A stretch of 39,288 nucleotides of DNA from assembly GCA_049314555.1 (NCBI GenBank), contig JBMOEW010000027.1:1-39288 (forward strand), in the 5' to 3' direction. Shown piece after piece: positions 8,313-16,297 of the stretch. This stretch comes from REEB509 sp049314555 (GTDB lineage: Bacteria > Pseudomonadota > Alphaproteobacteria > Caulobacterales > Aquidulcibacteraceae). The translations under genes were made by a program, and so were the position numbers. The first letter of the stretch is position 1. Each line of letters begins with the position of its first letter. Under the pieces are notes generated by a model. It saw nothing but the letters and a program-made list of their open reading frames with translations. It made no database searches and had not been told where the DNA came from.

Positions 8313-8837
8313 TTGGCCATTTCCCTGTATGACGCAACCGTTCTTGGCTTCATCCAATCCCTGAGCGGTGCCACCATCTTCCTCGAACGCGGCTATAACC
8401 ACTTCACCGACAACGGCGTTGATTTGAACGAGATTACCCAGGCTCGTCTGTTCCCAGATATGCTGCCGTTCAGCTTCCAGGTGCACAACATCGCCCACCA
8501 TTCCATGGGGGCGGTGAAGGGTGCAAAACAGGGCATATTCTCACCTTCGGCCGGCGATCCGAACGCGGACTATCGCGCCTTGCAGGCCGAAGTGGCAACA
8601 GCCCTCGAAGCCCTAAAGGCAGTGAAGCCAGAAGACATCAACGCGCTTGAAGGCAAGGATGTCACCTTCCAGATCGGCGATCGCAAGATGCCTTTCACTG
8701 CAGAGAATTTCCTGCTGTCGTTCTCAATTCCGAACCTGCATTTCCACGCCACAACCGCCTACGATATCCTGCGCACCAAAGGCGTGCCGCTGGGTAAGCG
8801 CGACTATATGGGCATGCCGCGCATGAAAATGGGCTAA
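8313..8837 (+). CDS. DUF1993 family protein
   Basis: This 174-aa soluble protein matches the DUF1993 family: SLYDATVLGFIQSLSGA at the start, a central AHHSMGA segment, and a conserved tail SIPNLHFHATTAYDILR followed by GVPLGKRDYMG. Function is unknown; the fold is probably a four-helix bundle of the DinB type, which is inference. The start is TTG at 8313, preceded by AAGGAG at ideal spacing. An upstream extension in the same frame would overlap phaC and has no family resemblance. Its position 23 nt after phaC on the same strand suggests cotranscription, but a role in PHA metabolism is not shown. Confidence 0.85.
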   Translation: MAISLYDATVLGFIQSLSGATIFLERGYNHFTDNGVDLNEITQARLFPDMLPFSFQVHNIAHHSMGAVKGAKQGIFSPSAGDPNADYRALQAEVATALEALKAVKPEDINALEGKDVTFQIGDRKMPFTAENFLLSFSIPNLHFHATTAYDILRTKGVPLGKRDYMGMPRMKMG

Positions 8838-8865
8838 CCCGGGGCAAGGGGAGCGGGCGGCCGGC

Positions 8866-9813
8866 TCACAGCCCCGCCCCCTCCTCAAACCCAAGCATCA
8901 AGTTCAGGTTCTGGACCGCCGCCCCAGAAGCGCCCTTGCCCAGATTATCAAGCAAAGCCACCAGCCGAGCTTGGCGGCTTTCGGGTTCGCCAAACACATA
9001 AAGCTGAAGCCTGTTGCTGCCGTTCAGCCCCTCAGGATCCAGTGTTGTCAGGCTGGCCGCGTGGTCTAGCGAAGCCACCGTCACAAACCTTTCCCCCGCA
9101 TAGGCAAGATCAAGCGCTGCGTGGATCTCGCCCACTGTTGGCCCCCCTGGCAAAGCATCAAGCACCAACGCCACCTCAACGATCATGCCCTGCGCATACC
9201 GCCCCACTGCAGGCGCAAACAGCGGTCGCCGCGAAAGCCCGGTGTAGGCTTGCATCTCCGGCACATGCTTATGCCCCAACCCCAAGCCATAGATCCGGTA
9301 GGGCGTCTCTACGTATGATGGCTCCTCCTTGGCCTCAAACTCCGCGATCATCGCTTTACCACCGCCGGTATAGCCAGACACGCCGTGGCACGTGATCGGC
9401 CAGTCCGCAGGGATCAGACCCGCCGCCACCAGCGGCGCCACCAGCGCAATAAACGCTGTCGAATAGCAGCCTGGATTGCTGACCCGCGTGGCGGCTTGAA
9501 TGGCCGCGCGTTGGCCTCGGCGAAACTCCGCAAAGCCAAACACCCAATCGCTGGAGACCCGATGGGCGGTGGACGCATCAATCACCTTAACCGTTGGCGT
9601 CTCGATCAGCGCCACAGCCTCGCGTGCCGCCGCATCAGGCAAGCACAAGATCACACAGTCTGCCCCATTCAGCAGGGCTGCCCGCGCGGCCGGGTCCTTG
9701 CGACGCGACGGATCAATCGACAGCAAACACACATCGCTGCGCCCTTCCAGCCGCGTGCGAATCTGCAAGCCCGTAGTGCCCGCCTCGCCATCGATGAAAA
9801 CCGTCGCCGTCAT
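8866..9813 (-). CDS. argC: N-acetyl-gamma-glutamyl-phosphate reductase (short type)
   Basis: ArgC reduces N-acetylglutamyl 5-phosphate with NADPH in arginine synthesis. The 315-aa product is the short, type-2 form frequent in alphaproteobacteria. Visible are the nucleotide-binding start FIDGEAGTTG (7-16), the catalytic cysteine C116 in SNPGCYSTA, and the later GVSGYTGGGK segment. ATG at 9813 is chosen because GGAGGAAGG sits just before it. It follows rplM-rpsI on the same strand, as often seen in this class, but a strong intrinsic terminator at 9831-9862 separates it from rpsI, so a promoter for argC must lie very close to its start or transcription must read through. It converges on the DUF1993 gene with a 28-nt gap. 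Confidence 0.96.
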   Translation of the reverse strand: MTATVFIDGEAGTTGLQIRTRLEGRSDVCLLSIDPSRRKDPAARAALLNGADCVILCLPDAAAREAVALIETPTVKVIDASTAHRVSSDWVFGFAEFRRGQRAAIQAATRVSNPGCYSTAFIALVAPLVAAGLIPADWPITCHGVSGYTGGGKAMIAEFEAKEEPSYVETPYRIYGLGLGHKHVPEMQAYTGLSRRPLFAPAVGRYAQGMIVEVALVLDALPGGPTVGEIHAALDLAYAGERFVTVASLDHAASLTTLDPEGLNGSNRLQLYVFGEPESRQARLVALLDNLGKGASGAAVQNLNLMLGFEEGAGL

Positions 9814-9830
9814 GCCTTCCTCCACCAAGC

Positions 9831-9862
9831 AAAACGGGCGCTCCGTTGCCAGAGCGCCCGTT
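9831..9862 (-). terminator. intrinsic terminator after rpsI
   Basis: A perfect 11-bp stem pairs 9852-9862 with 9833-9843 around an 8-nt loop. On the minus strand it ends directly in a TTTT run (9834-9831). It lies 23 nt past the rpsI stop codon and 17 nt before the argC start codon, so it would end most rplM-rpsI transcripts before argC. Confidence 0.8.
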
Positions 9863-9885
9863 CCGAATTCCAATGACCAGTGCGA

Positions 9886-10383
9886 TCAACGTTTCGAGAA
9901 CTGGAAGCTCCGGCGCGCTTTGGCGCGGCCATACTTCTTTCGCTCAACAACGCGCGCGTCGCGGGTCAAGAAGCCATTGTGCTTCATGAGCGGGCGCAAC
10001 ATTGGTTCAAAGTCTGAAAGCGCCTTGGCAATGCCATGCCGCACGGCCCCAGCTTGCCCCGAAAGACCCGAGCCAACAACTGTGACGTACACGTCGTATT
10101 GGCCTTCCCGGTCCGACACGCGGAACGGTTGGTTGATCATCATGCGCAGCACCGGGCGGGCGAAGTACACATCGCTCGTGCGACCATTGATCATGATCTG
10201 CCCTTTGCCGGGCTTCACCCACACGCGGGCAATGGCGTTCTTGCGCTTGCCGGTCGCATAGGCGCGGCCTTGCGCATCGAGCTTTTGCTCTCGCACGGGG
10301 GGCGGTGCCTGGGTGTTGGAGGAGCCACCTTCCGGTGTCATCTCGCGGAGGGCTTCAAAGCCTTGGTTCGTATCGCTCATCAT
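9886..10383 (-). CDS. rpsI: 30S ribosomal protein S9
   Basis: S9 belongs to the small subunit head, and its C-terminal arm reaches the P-site tRNA. The conserved body starts at about GKRKNAIARVWV and runs to the basic tail RAKARRSFQFSKR, ending in the expected Lys-Arg. The 165-aa length exceeds the 130 aa of E. coli because of an N-terminal extension of about 35 residues, usual in alphaproteobacteria. Two consecutive ATG codons (10383 and 10380) can serve as start. The first overlaps the rplM stop codon by one base, and no strong ribosome-binding site is visible, which points to translational coupling with rplM. Confidence 0.97.
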   Translation of the reverse strand: MMSDTNQGFEALREMTPEGGSSNTQAPPPVREQKLDAQGRAYATGKRKNAIARVWVKPGKGQIMINGRTSDVYFARPVLRMMINQPFRVSDREGQYDVYVTVVGSGLSGQAGAVRHGIAKALSDFEPMLRPLMKHNGFLTRDARVVERKKYGRAKARRSFQFSKR

Positions 10384-10859
10384 CAAACGGTCCGGGCGTT
10401 TTTGCGGGAGAGGCTCTTGAAGTCCAGCGGCACTGGCTTTTGAGCTTCATGGGGATGGATGCCGCCGGCATAGACCCGCAGTTTGGCGAGTTGGCCGCGC
10501 GCCAGCGGGCTTTCCTTCGGCAACATCCGTTCAACGGCCTTTTCCAGAACGCGCTCTGGGAAACGTCCCTTCAGGATCTTTTCCGCAGACCGTTCCTTGA
10601 TCCCGCCGGGGTGGCCCGTGTGCCAGTGATAGACCTTGTCCTTGGCCTTCTTGCCGGTGAACACGACCTTGTCGGCGTTGATCACCACCACGAAATCGCC
10701 GGTATCGACGTGCGGGGTAAAGTCAGGCTTGTGCTTGCCGCGAAGACGCATGGCGATGAACGATGCAAGCCGGCCAACGACCGCGCCCTCCGCATCTATC
10801 ACGATCCATGCGTGTGTCGCCGTCGCCGGTTGGGCGCTTAGTGTAGTGGCGGTGCGCAT
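10383..10859 (-). CDS. rplM: 50S ribosomal protein L13
   Basis: L13 is an early assembly protein of the large subunit. The 158-aa sequence shows the family pattern: WIVIDAEGAVVGRLAS near 18-33, GDFVVVINADKV, KVYHWHTGHPGG and the ERMLPK segment, then the conserved GIHPHEAQKP. It is slightly longer than E. coli L13 (142 aa) at the N terminus. It forms the standard rplM-rpsI pair, with the rpsI start overlapping its stop. A 95-nt gap separates it from ctaA upstream, and this gap holds a hairpin at 10918-10954. I could not identify its promoter with confidence. Confidence 0.97.
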   Translation of the reverse strand: MRTATTLSAQPATATHAWIVIDAEGAVVGRLASFIAMRLRGKHKPDFTPHVDTGDFVVVINADKVVFTGKKAKDKVYHWHTGHPGGIKERSAEKILKGRFPERVLEKAVERMLPKESPLARGQLAKLRVYAGGIHPHEAQKPVPLDFKSLSRKNARTV

Positions 10860-10917
10860 ATCAGTCTCAAACTACTATCAAACGAGGGAAAGCCCGCCCA
10901 AACCAAGGGCGTCTCTG

Positions 10918-10954
10918 CGGGAGGCAGGCGAGATGCCCGAAACGACGCCTCCCG
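10918..10954 (-). other. hairpin between ctaA and rplM
   Basis: The arms 10918-10925 and 10947-10954 form a perfect 8-bp GC-rich stem around a 21-nt loop, immediately past the ctaA stop codon. There is no T-run on the minus strand, so it is not a standard intrinsic terminator. It might be a Rho-dependent end, an mRNA 3' stabiliser for ctaA, or part of the rplM leader. Confidence 0.4.
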
Positions 10955-12034
10955 TCAAGCCGTGCCCGTAACCTCATGCAGCGCATGGCTCTCCGCCGCG
11001 GTAACGGGTTCTCGCGCCATCGAAACCCGCAACCCAGCGACCACCGAAAGCCATAACAGCACCGCAAGCCCCTGGTGCACCAAAGACATCCCCAACGGGG
11101 CCCCGTGCATCACAGTGGCGATCCCAAGCCCGGTCTGAAGCAGCACAATACCGCCGATGCTAAGCCCTACGATCCGCGCAGGCCCCGTCCCAAACCGCAA
11201 CGCGCCAAGCCCGATGCAAAGCCCCACGAGCGCGGCAAGATAGCCCCCGATGCGATGATTGAATTGCGCCGTTGCCGGGTTCTCAAAGAAGTTTTGGCTG
11301 GCCGGCTGCAGGTGCCAATAGTTCGACGGCACCCATTCGCCACCAATCATCGGCCAGTCGGTATAGGCCCGGCCGGCATCGATCCCCGCCACCAGCGCCC
11401 CCATTAGCACCTGGCCAAACACCAGCCCGCAAAACGCCCACAGCAGCCACCGCGGCACCCCGATCTTGCCGCCCCCCCGCGGCCACCCCAGTGCACCCAT
11501 TGCCACAGAAGCCCCGAGGCCAAGGATCATGAACGCCATCCCCAAATGCACCATCAGCCGAAACGAGCTGACATCGAGCCGTCCGTGCAGCCCGCTGGTC
11601 ACCATCCACCAGCCGATCGCGCCCTGCATCCCACCCAGCGCAAACAGGCCAAGGCAGGCCAAAAACCGCCCCCGCAACTGACCGCGGAGCCAAAACGCAA
11701 CAAACGGCACCGCAAACACCAGGCCGATCATTTTGCCCAAGAACCGGTGCCCCCACTCCCAAAAGTAGATGTATTGGAAGTCCGCGAGGCTCATGCCGCG
11801 GTTCAGCTGCTGATATTCCGTGGTGGTGCGATAGAGCGAAAACTCCTCCGCCCACGCCCGCTGCGACAACGGCGGCACCAAGCCCTTGCCCAAATCCCAC
11901 TCGGTGATCGACAGCCCCGAATCCGTGAGCCGCGTGGCGCCGCCCACCAGAATCATCGCGTAAACCATGATGCAAACGCCGATCAGCCATAGGCCAACGG
12001 CCAAATTCGGTTTTGCGGCGTCTGCGCGCGCCAT
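10955..12034 (-). CDS. ctaA: heme A synthase (COX15/CtaA type)
   Basis: CtaA oxidises the methyl group of heme O to give heme A for aa3-type cytochrome oxidase, in the inner membrane. The 359-aa product has about eight membrane segments and the conserved histidines of the family in EWGHRFLGK, MVHLGMAF, FNHRIGGY and VHQGLAVLLW, two of them close to the substrate and cofactor heme sites. VGGATRLTDSGLSITEW is the typical first loop. ATG at 12034 is chosen because GGAGAG precedes it and because any longer start would run into the divergent DUF2842 gene at 12118. It implies aerobic respiration with a heme A oxidase. No oxidase genes are in this window. Confidence 0.95.
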   Translation of the reverse strand: MARADAAKPNLAVGLWLIGVCIMVYAMILVGGATRLTDSGLSITEWDLGKGLVPPLSQRAWAEEFSLYRTTTEYQQLNRGMSLADFQYIYFWEWGHRFLGKMIGLVFAVPFVAFWLRGQLRGRFLACLGLFALGGMQGAIGWWMVTSGLHGRLDVSSFRLMVHLGMAFMILGLGASVAMGALGWPRGGGKIGVPRWLLWAFCGLVFGQVLMGALVAGIDAGRAYTDWPMIGGEWVPSNYWHLQPASQNFFENPATAQFNHRIGGYLAALVGLCIGLGALRFGTGPARIVGLSIGGIVLLQTGLGIATVMHGAPLGMSLVHQGLAVLLWLSVVAGLRVSMAREPVTAAESHALHEVTGTA

Positions 12035-12117
12035 ACTTCTCTCCACTTCTGTGTGCGAGAACATAGACCATCTCAGCGGCCCGCCAGTGCGACGCCGCGT
12101 CGCCATCGGGTGATGCC

Positions 12118-12312
12118 ATGAACCCATCTTTACGCAAGGCCTTGGGCTCAGCCGCCCTATTGACGTATCTTGCCGTTTATATCGTCGTGGCCGTGACGTT
12201 GGCCGAACGACTGTCTGCGGCACCATGGTGGGGCCAGCTGGCCTTTTTTGCCTTGGCCGGTGTGGGCTGGGCCTTGCCCCTGCGCCCGCTGTTCAAATGG
12301 ATGAACAGCTAA
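12118..12312 (+). CDS. DUF2842 small membrane protein
   Basis: This 64-aa protein has two hydrophobic helices (about 11-29 and 38-54) and ends LPLRPLFKWMNS, the pattern of the DUF2842 family found in alphaproteobacteria. Function is unknown. It is divergent from ctaA with 83 nt between start codons, so the two may share a control region. Location next to a heme A synthase gene suggests, but does not show, a link with oxidase assembly. Spacing to the next gene on the same strand is 74 nt. Confidence 0.8.
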   Translation: MNPSLRKALGSAALLTYLAVYIVVAVTLAERLSAAPWWGQLAFFALAGVGWALPLRPLFKWMNS

Positions 12313-12386
12313 CGCGCCTCGTTAGGATTTGATTCAGCGACGCGCACTAGCCGGGGGTCATCCATATCCATGTTTTGGGGTGAGCA

Positions 12387-13658
12387 ATGTCCAAGTCCGC
12401 GTTTCGTACCACCGCTGGCATCGTCACAGGTGCCGCCGTGGCGTTCACCGCGGTTGCCGGCGTTGCCGGTGCCCAGACCTATGACCGCGGCAACAACCAG
12501 AGTGTCCGCGAGCGCGATCGCCCAGAGTTGGATCCCATCGGCGCCCCACTCGGTGCCTTTCGTCTGTTTCCCTCGGCCACGCTCAGCTACGAAAACAACA
12601 GCAACGTATTCGCCGCCGAAACCAACGAGCAATCCGATGGGGCAGCCCGCTACGGCGTCGGCGCGCGGATCGTTTCGGAATGGACACGCCACTACCTCGA
12701 ATTCAACGCGAAAACAGACCGCCGCGCCTATTTCGAGCTGGACGACGAATCCACCACGGATTGGAGCCTCGGTGCTGACGGCAAGCTGGAAGTTCTGCGC
12801 GGCCTGCAGATTGTGGGCGGTATTGGCACCTCGAAGTCTCATGAGCCGCGCGGCTTTGTAGACAATCTGGCCGCCCGTGAACCGGTCGAGATCAAAAACG
12901 ACACCGCCTACATTGGAGCTTCCCGCGAGTTTGGCCGTTTGCGCCTCCAAGCCCGGTATGGCCTCACCAATGACGACTTCTCCGACGTGCCCCTGACCGG
13001 CGGTGGCGTCGCAGACCAAGACTTCCGGGACTCTGACGGAACCGATTTCAGCCTCCGCGCGGACTACGCCCTCAGCCCAGACACCTCGTTGTTCATCTCA
13101 GGGATCAAGCGCTGGCGCGATTTCACCCGCTTGGCCGCAGGCTCCCCGGACCGTGACTTTGAAGCCATCGACGTGTTGGTGGGGGCGAGCTTCGACGTGA
13201 CCCGCGTTGTGCGCGGTGAAGTTGGCGTTGGCTATGTGACGTCCGAGGTTGAAGATCCGTTGACCCAGGACATCGACGGCCTGGCCCTGAACGGTGTGCT
13301 GGAGTGGTTCCCCACCACCTTGACCACCGTTCGCTTCGACGCCGATCGCACGGTTCGCGAAAGCGGCATCCAGGCTTCCGCCAATGTGGTCAGAACCAGC
13401 TACGGCGCACGGATCGACCACGAGCTGATGCGCAACGTGATCGTCGGTGCCAGCGCTGGCAGGACCGACGAAGACTACGAAGGCATTGATCGCACAGACG
13501 AACGGATCAGCTTTGGCGTCGGCGCGGATTGGCTGGTCAACCGCGTTGTCACCGTCAATGCCGGGCTTAGCCGCAGCGAACAAGATTCGAGCGGCAGCCT
13601 GCGTGGGCGCTCGTTCGATCAAAACGTGTTCACAGTTGGCGTCACCCTGCGCCGCTAA
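12387..13658 (+). CDS. outer-membrane beta-barrel protein
   Basis: The 423-aa protein has a signal peptide, with hydrophobic core at about 11-27 and likely cleavage after AGA near residue 29. The rest alternates polar and hydrophobic residues in short strands rich in Asp, Arg, Tyr and Gly, broken by turns, which is typical of an outer-membrane barrel. The segment FPSATLSYENNSNVF resembles the start of BBP2-type putative porins, a group often tied to exopolysaccharide or unknown envelope roles. No polysaccharide genes are nearby, so function is open. The last residues are TVGVTLRR, without the classical terminal Phe. GGGGTGAG precedes the ATG, and an intrinsic terminator follows 27 nt after the stop. 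Confidence 0.75.
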   Translation: MSKSAFRTTAGIVTGAAVAFTAVAGVAGAQTYDRGNNQSVRERDRPELDPIGAPLGAFRLFPSATLSYENNSNVFAAETNEQSDGAARYGVGARIVSEWTRHYLEFNAKTDRRAYFELDDESTTDWSLGADGKLEVLRGLQIVGGIGTSKSHEPRGFVDNLAAREPVEIKNDTAYIGASREFGRLRLQARYGLTNDDFSDVPLTGGGVADQDFRDSDGTDFSLRADYALSPDTSLFISGIKRWRDFTRLAAGSPDRDFEAIDVLVGASFDVTRVVRGEVGVGYVTSEVEDPLTQDIDGLALNGVLEWFPTTLTTVRFDADRTVRESGIQASANVVRTSYGARIDHELMRNVIVGASAGRTDEDYEGIDRTDERISFGVGADWLVNRVVTVNAGLSRSEQDSSGSLRGRSFDQNVFTVGVTLRR

Positions 13659-13685
13659 CCGCCAAGAACCATCACAGAAAAACAC

Positions 13686-13721
13686 AACGCCCGGTCCGCT
13701 TCGCAGCAGATCGGGCGTTTT
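13686..13721 (+). terminator. intrinsic terminator after the beta-barrel gene
   Basis: aacgcccg (13686-13693) pairs with cgggcgtt (13712-13719), extendable inward through a G-T wobble, and the plus strand ends in TTTT (13718-13721). It lies between convergent genes and, since A residues also precede the stem, may act for the minus-strand gene as well. Confidence 0.75.
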
Positions 13722-13752
13722 GCCGTGCGGCGTGTGGAAGTTCAACCGCCCC

Positions 13753-14616
13753 TTAGCGGGGCCGCCGCACTCGTTCCATCAGGCTTGAGGTATCGGACCG
13801 CGCATGCCCCTGGGCTTGCAGATCGGCGTAGAACTGGTCCACCAGCGCGGTCAAAGGCGCCTGCGCCCCGTTGCGGCGGGCCTCATCCAACACCAACCCC
13901 AAATCCTTGCGCATCCAATCCACCGCAAACCCGAAGTCATAGCGACCCTCCAGCATGGTGCGCCACCGGTTCTCCATTTGCCAGGACTGCGCAGCCCCCT
14001 TGGAGATCGCCCCGATCACGGCCTCACCGTTAAGCCCGGCGCGTTCCGCAAACGCTAGCCCCTCCGCCAAGCCCTGCACCACCCCCGCGATACAAATCTG
14101 ATTGACCATTTTCGCAAGCTGGCCAGAGCCCGCGGGTCCCATGTGTGTAACCACTTTGGCGTAGGCCATGATGATCGGCCGCGCCTGTTCCAGCGCCTGC
14201 GCGGTGCCGCCCGCCATGGCGGTCAACTGGCCAGCCACCGCCCCTGCCTGCCCGCCTGACACTGGCGCGTCCACAAAAGCAACGCCGTAGCGATCCGCCT
14301 GCACTGCCAGCTCGCGCGCCAACAGCGCCGAGGTCGTGGTGTGATCCACAAAACAACCCCCAGCCGCCATCACCGGCGCGGCCAGCTCAAACGTCTCGCG
14401 CACGTCCTGGTCGTTGCCAACGCAGGCCACCACAAAAGCCGCCCCATCAGCCGCCACAGCAACGCTTTCACACACCCGCCCCGCGTGGCGTTCAGCCCAC
14501 GCCACCGCCTTGCCAGCGCTTCGGTTGAAAACCCGCACATCATGGCCCTGCGCAACCAAATGCCCGGCCATCGGCGCGCCCATCGCCCCAAGTCCAATAA
14601 ATCCGATTTCGGCCAC
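13753..14616 (-). CDS. 3-hydroxyisobutyrate dehydrogenase family NAD(P)-dependent oxidoreductase
   Basis: This 287-aa enzyme belongs to the beta-hydroxyacid dehydrogenase family. It has the N-terminal dinucleotide motif GFIGLGAMGAPMAGHL (5-20), the substrate-loop signature DAPVSGGQAGA at about 116-126, and the region GSGQLAKMVNQ with the catalytic lysine at about 168. The C-terminal all-helical domain follows. Family members act on 3-hydroxyisobutyrate, tartronate semialdehyde, succinic semialdehyde or related acids, and I cannot tell which from sequence. No valine-degradation or glyoxylate genes are adjacent. The flavin reductase gene lies upstream on the same strand with a 76-nt gap that contains a palindromic repeat. 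Confidence 0.88.
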   Translation of the reverse strand: MAEIGFIGLGAMGAPMAGHLVAQGHDVRVFNRSAGKAVAWAERHAGRVCESVAVAADGAAFVVACVGNDQDVRETFELAAPVMAAGGCFVDHTTTSALLARELAVQADRYGVAFVDAPVSGGQAGAVAGQLTAMAGGTAQALEQARPIIMAYAKVVTHMGPAGSGQLAKMVNQICIAGVVQGLAEGLAFAERAGLNGEAVIGAISKGAAQSWQMENRWRTMLEGRYDFGFAVDWMRKDLGLVLDEARRNGAQAPLTALVDQFYADLQAQGHARSDTSSLMERVRRPR

Positions 14617-14633
14617 GCTGTGCTCCTGCCCAA

Positions 14634-14680
14634 ACCGCTTTCAGGGAAAGTGGTCACTGGTTTCCTGTCTGGAAGCGGTC
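14634..14680. repeat. structured palindromic repeat, copy 2
   Basis: This 47-nt core aligns without gaps to 55-101, with 38 identical positions. Outer arms accgctttc (14634-14642) and ggaagcggt (14671-14679) pair with one T-G wobble. The inner stem changes an A-T pair of copy 1 to G-C, a compensatory change, so the fold appears to be kept by selection or by recent common origin. It lies between the flavin reductase and dehydrogenase genes, both on the minus strand. Confidence 0.7.
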
Positions 14681-14692
14681 AAAACCTATAGT

Positions 14693-15181
14693 CTAATCGG
14701 CGCGCGCAAGCCCGTAGCGGCTGGCAAAATAGGTGAGCGCATCGCCATCGATCGCCGCGCTGTCATGCACAGCCCCCGCGATCACCAAATGATCCCCCAT
14801 CACGTGGCGCGCGATCGTCTGGCAGGCGAACTGCGCCAGCGCCCCCGCAACCACTGGCACGTCAGCTCCCAAGCGCGCGATCACCTCAGGGTCGGCAAGG
14901 GGGGCGTTGGAGCGCGAAAACCGCTCCGACACGTCCTTCTGACCGGCCCCCAAAATGCTCACACCCCAGATTTCAGCCCCGGCAAAGGTATCAAACCGCG
15001 AGGCCCCGTCGTCCAAGCACCACAACACGATCGGCGGCCGCAGCGACACAGACGTGAACGAATTCACGGTCATCCCCGCCACGCCCTCGCCAGAGGCGGC
15101 CGTGATCACCGCGATCCCGGTGGCAAAGCGGCTCATCGCTTTGCGAAACATAGCAGCGTCAGGACTAGAACGGTCGCTCAT
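14693..15181 (-). CDS. flavin reductase domain protein
   Basis: The 162-aa protein matches the flavin reductase-like (HpaC/DIM6-NTAB) family that reduces FMN or FAD with NAD(P)H, often for a two-component monooxygenase. The pattern is visible in FRKAMSRFATGIAVITA (12-28), GMTVNSFTSVSLRPP (about 36-50) and W-GVSIL, with DHLVIAGAV towards the end. Length is normal. No oxygenase component is nearby, so the partner and substrate are unknown. It is divergent from motB with a 110-nt gap and lies 76 nt upstream of the dehydrogenase gene, with which it may be cotranscribed. Confidence 0.88.
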   Translation of the reverse strand: MSDRSSPDAAMFRKAMSRFATGIAVITAASGEGVAGMTVNSFTSVSLRPPIVLWCLDDGASRFDTFAGAEIWGVSILGAGQKDVSERFSRSNAPLADPEVIARLGADVPVVAGALAQFACQTIARHVMGDHLVIAGAVHDSAAIDGDALTYFASRYGLARAD

Positions 15182-15291
15182 ATCGCCACGATCTCACACA
15201 CACGAAAGCTGACCACAAGCCGCGCTTGCACACCCGATGTTAACGCCAACGCGGCATCAACCAGTTCCTTGTCCAGAATGGACCTAAGATC

Positions 15292-16176
15292 ATGGCCGCG
15301 CCGAACCAAGCCCCAATCGTCATCAAGAAGGTCAAAAAAGTGGTTGGCGGTGGCCACCACGGCGGCGCCTGGAAAGTCGCCTACGCGGACTTTGTGACCG
15401 CCATGATGGCCTTCTTCCTGTTGATGTGGCTGATCAATACCACAAGCCCCGAACAAAAACGCGGCATCGCAGACTTCTTCGCCCCCGCCAGCGTCTCTGA
15501 AAGCAACAGCGGTGCCGGCGGCCTCTTGGCGGGTCAAGCGATGGACGACGATAGTGCCCGCCAGCGCGTGGAAAACCCAAACCAGCCTCAACAAGACCCC
15601 GGCGAGCAAGGTTCGGATGTGTCTGCTTCTGGGGAAATGTTGCCAAGCCAAGACGCCCTCGCCCAGGCCCGCGCCATGCGCGAAGACGCAGCCTTCGATC
15701 GCGCCGAACTGGCGATCCGCCAAGCGATGGCGGATATGCCCGACATCGCCGAACTGTCTCGTCAGATCATCTTTGACAACACCCCAGAAGGCTTGCGCAT
15801 CCAGCTGATCGATCAGGAGGGCCGCTCGATGTTTGAGCCGGGCTCCACCGAAGCCAACGAGCGAGCCCGCCGTCTGCTGAACACCGTCGCAGGGGTAATC
15901 GCCCAACTGCCCAATCGAATCACCATCAGCGGCCACACCGACGCTAGCCAAGCCCCGGGCGGCGTCTCCAACTGGGAGATCTCCGCCAGCCGCGCCAATG
16001 CCTCCCGCCGCATTCTGGAACGCTCCGGCGTGCCGGGTGACCAAGTCTACCAAGTCTCTGGCCGCGCCGATGCCGAGCCCCTGTTCCCCGACGATCCCAC
16101 CCAACCCGGCAATCGACGCATCGCCATCACCCTGTTGCGCGAAGAACCGCCCCTGCCGTCCAACCACCAGCTGTGA
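15292..16176 (+). CDS. motB: flagellar motor stator protein MotB
   Basis: MotB pairs with MotA to form the proton-driven stator of the flagellar motor and anchors it to peptidoglycan. The 294-aa product has the short cytoplasmic start, one membrane helix with the proton-carrying aspartate D33 in YADFVTAMMAFF, a Pro/Gln/Ser-rich linker (about 65-125), and a C-terminal OmpA-like domain (about 165-283) with ISGHTDA (212-218) and the later NRRIAI. Its length is typical. No motA or other flagellar gene is within the window, so the partner must be encoded elsewhere. Ribosome-binding site before the ATG is weak. Confidence 0.95.
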   Translation: MAAPNQAPIVIKKVKKVVGGGHHGGAWKVAYADFVTAMMAFFLLMWLINTTSPEQKRGIADFFAPASVSESNSGAGGLLAGQAMDDDSARQRVENPNQPQQDPGEQGSDVSASGEMLPSQDALAQARAMREDAAFDRAELAIRQAMADMPDIAELSRQIIFDNTPEGLRIQLIDQEGRSMFEPGSTEANERARRLLNTVAGVIAQLPNRITISGHTDASQAPGGVSNWEISASRANASRRILERSGVPGDQVYQVSGRADAEPLFPDDPTQPGNRRIAITLLREEPPLPSNHQL

Positions 16177-16297
16177 GGCCAGGGCCCCAAAAGGTGCCTT
16201 AGGCAGGGCTGCGACACTGCTTTGGCGCACAATCGCTTGACGAGGTGCCCGCAGCCCGCGAACCTTGCAGCGGTCACAGCGTTGAAAGGCACATGCG

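Noticed and set aside
16237..16242. TTGACG before bpt as a -35 box
   Set aside because: No acceptable -10 hexamer is present 16-18 nt downstream.
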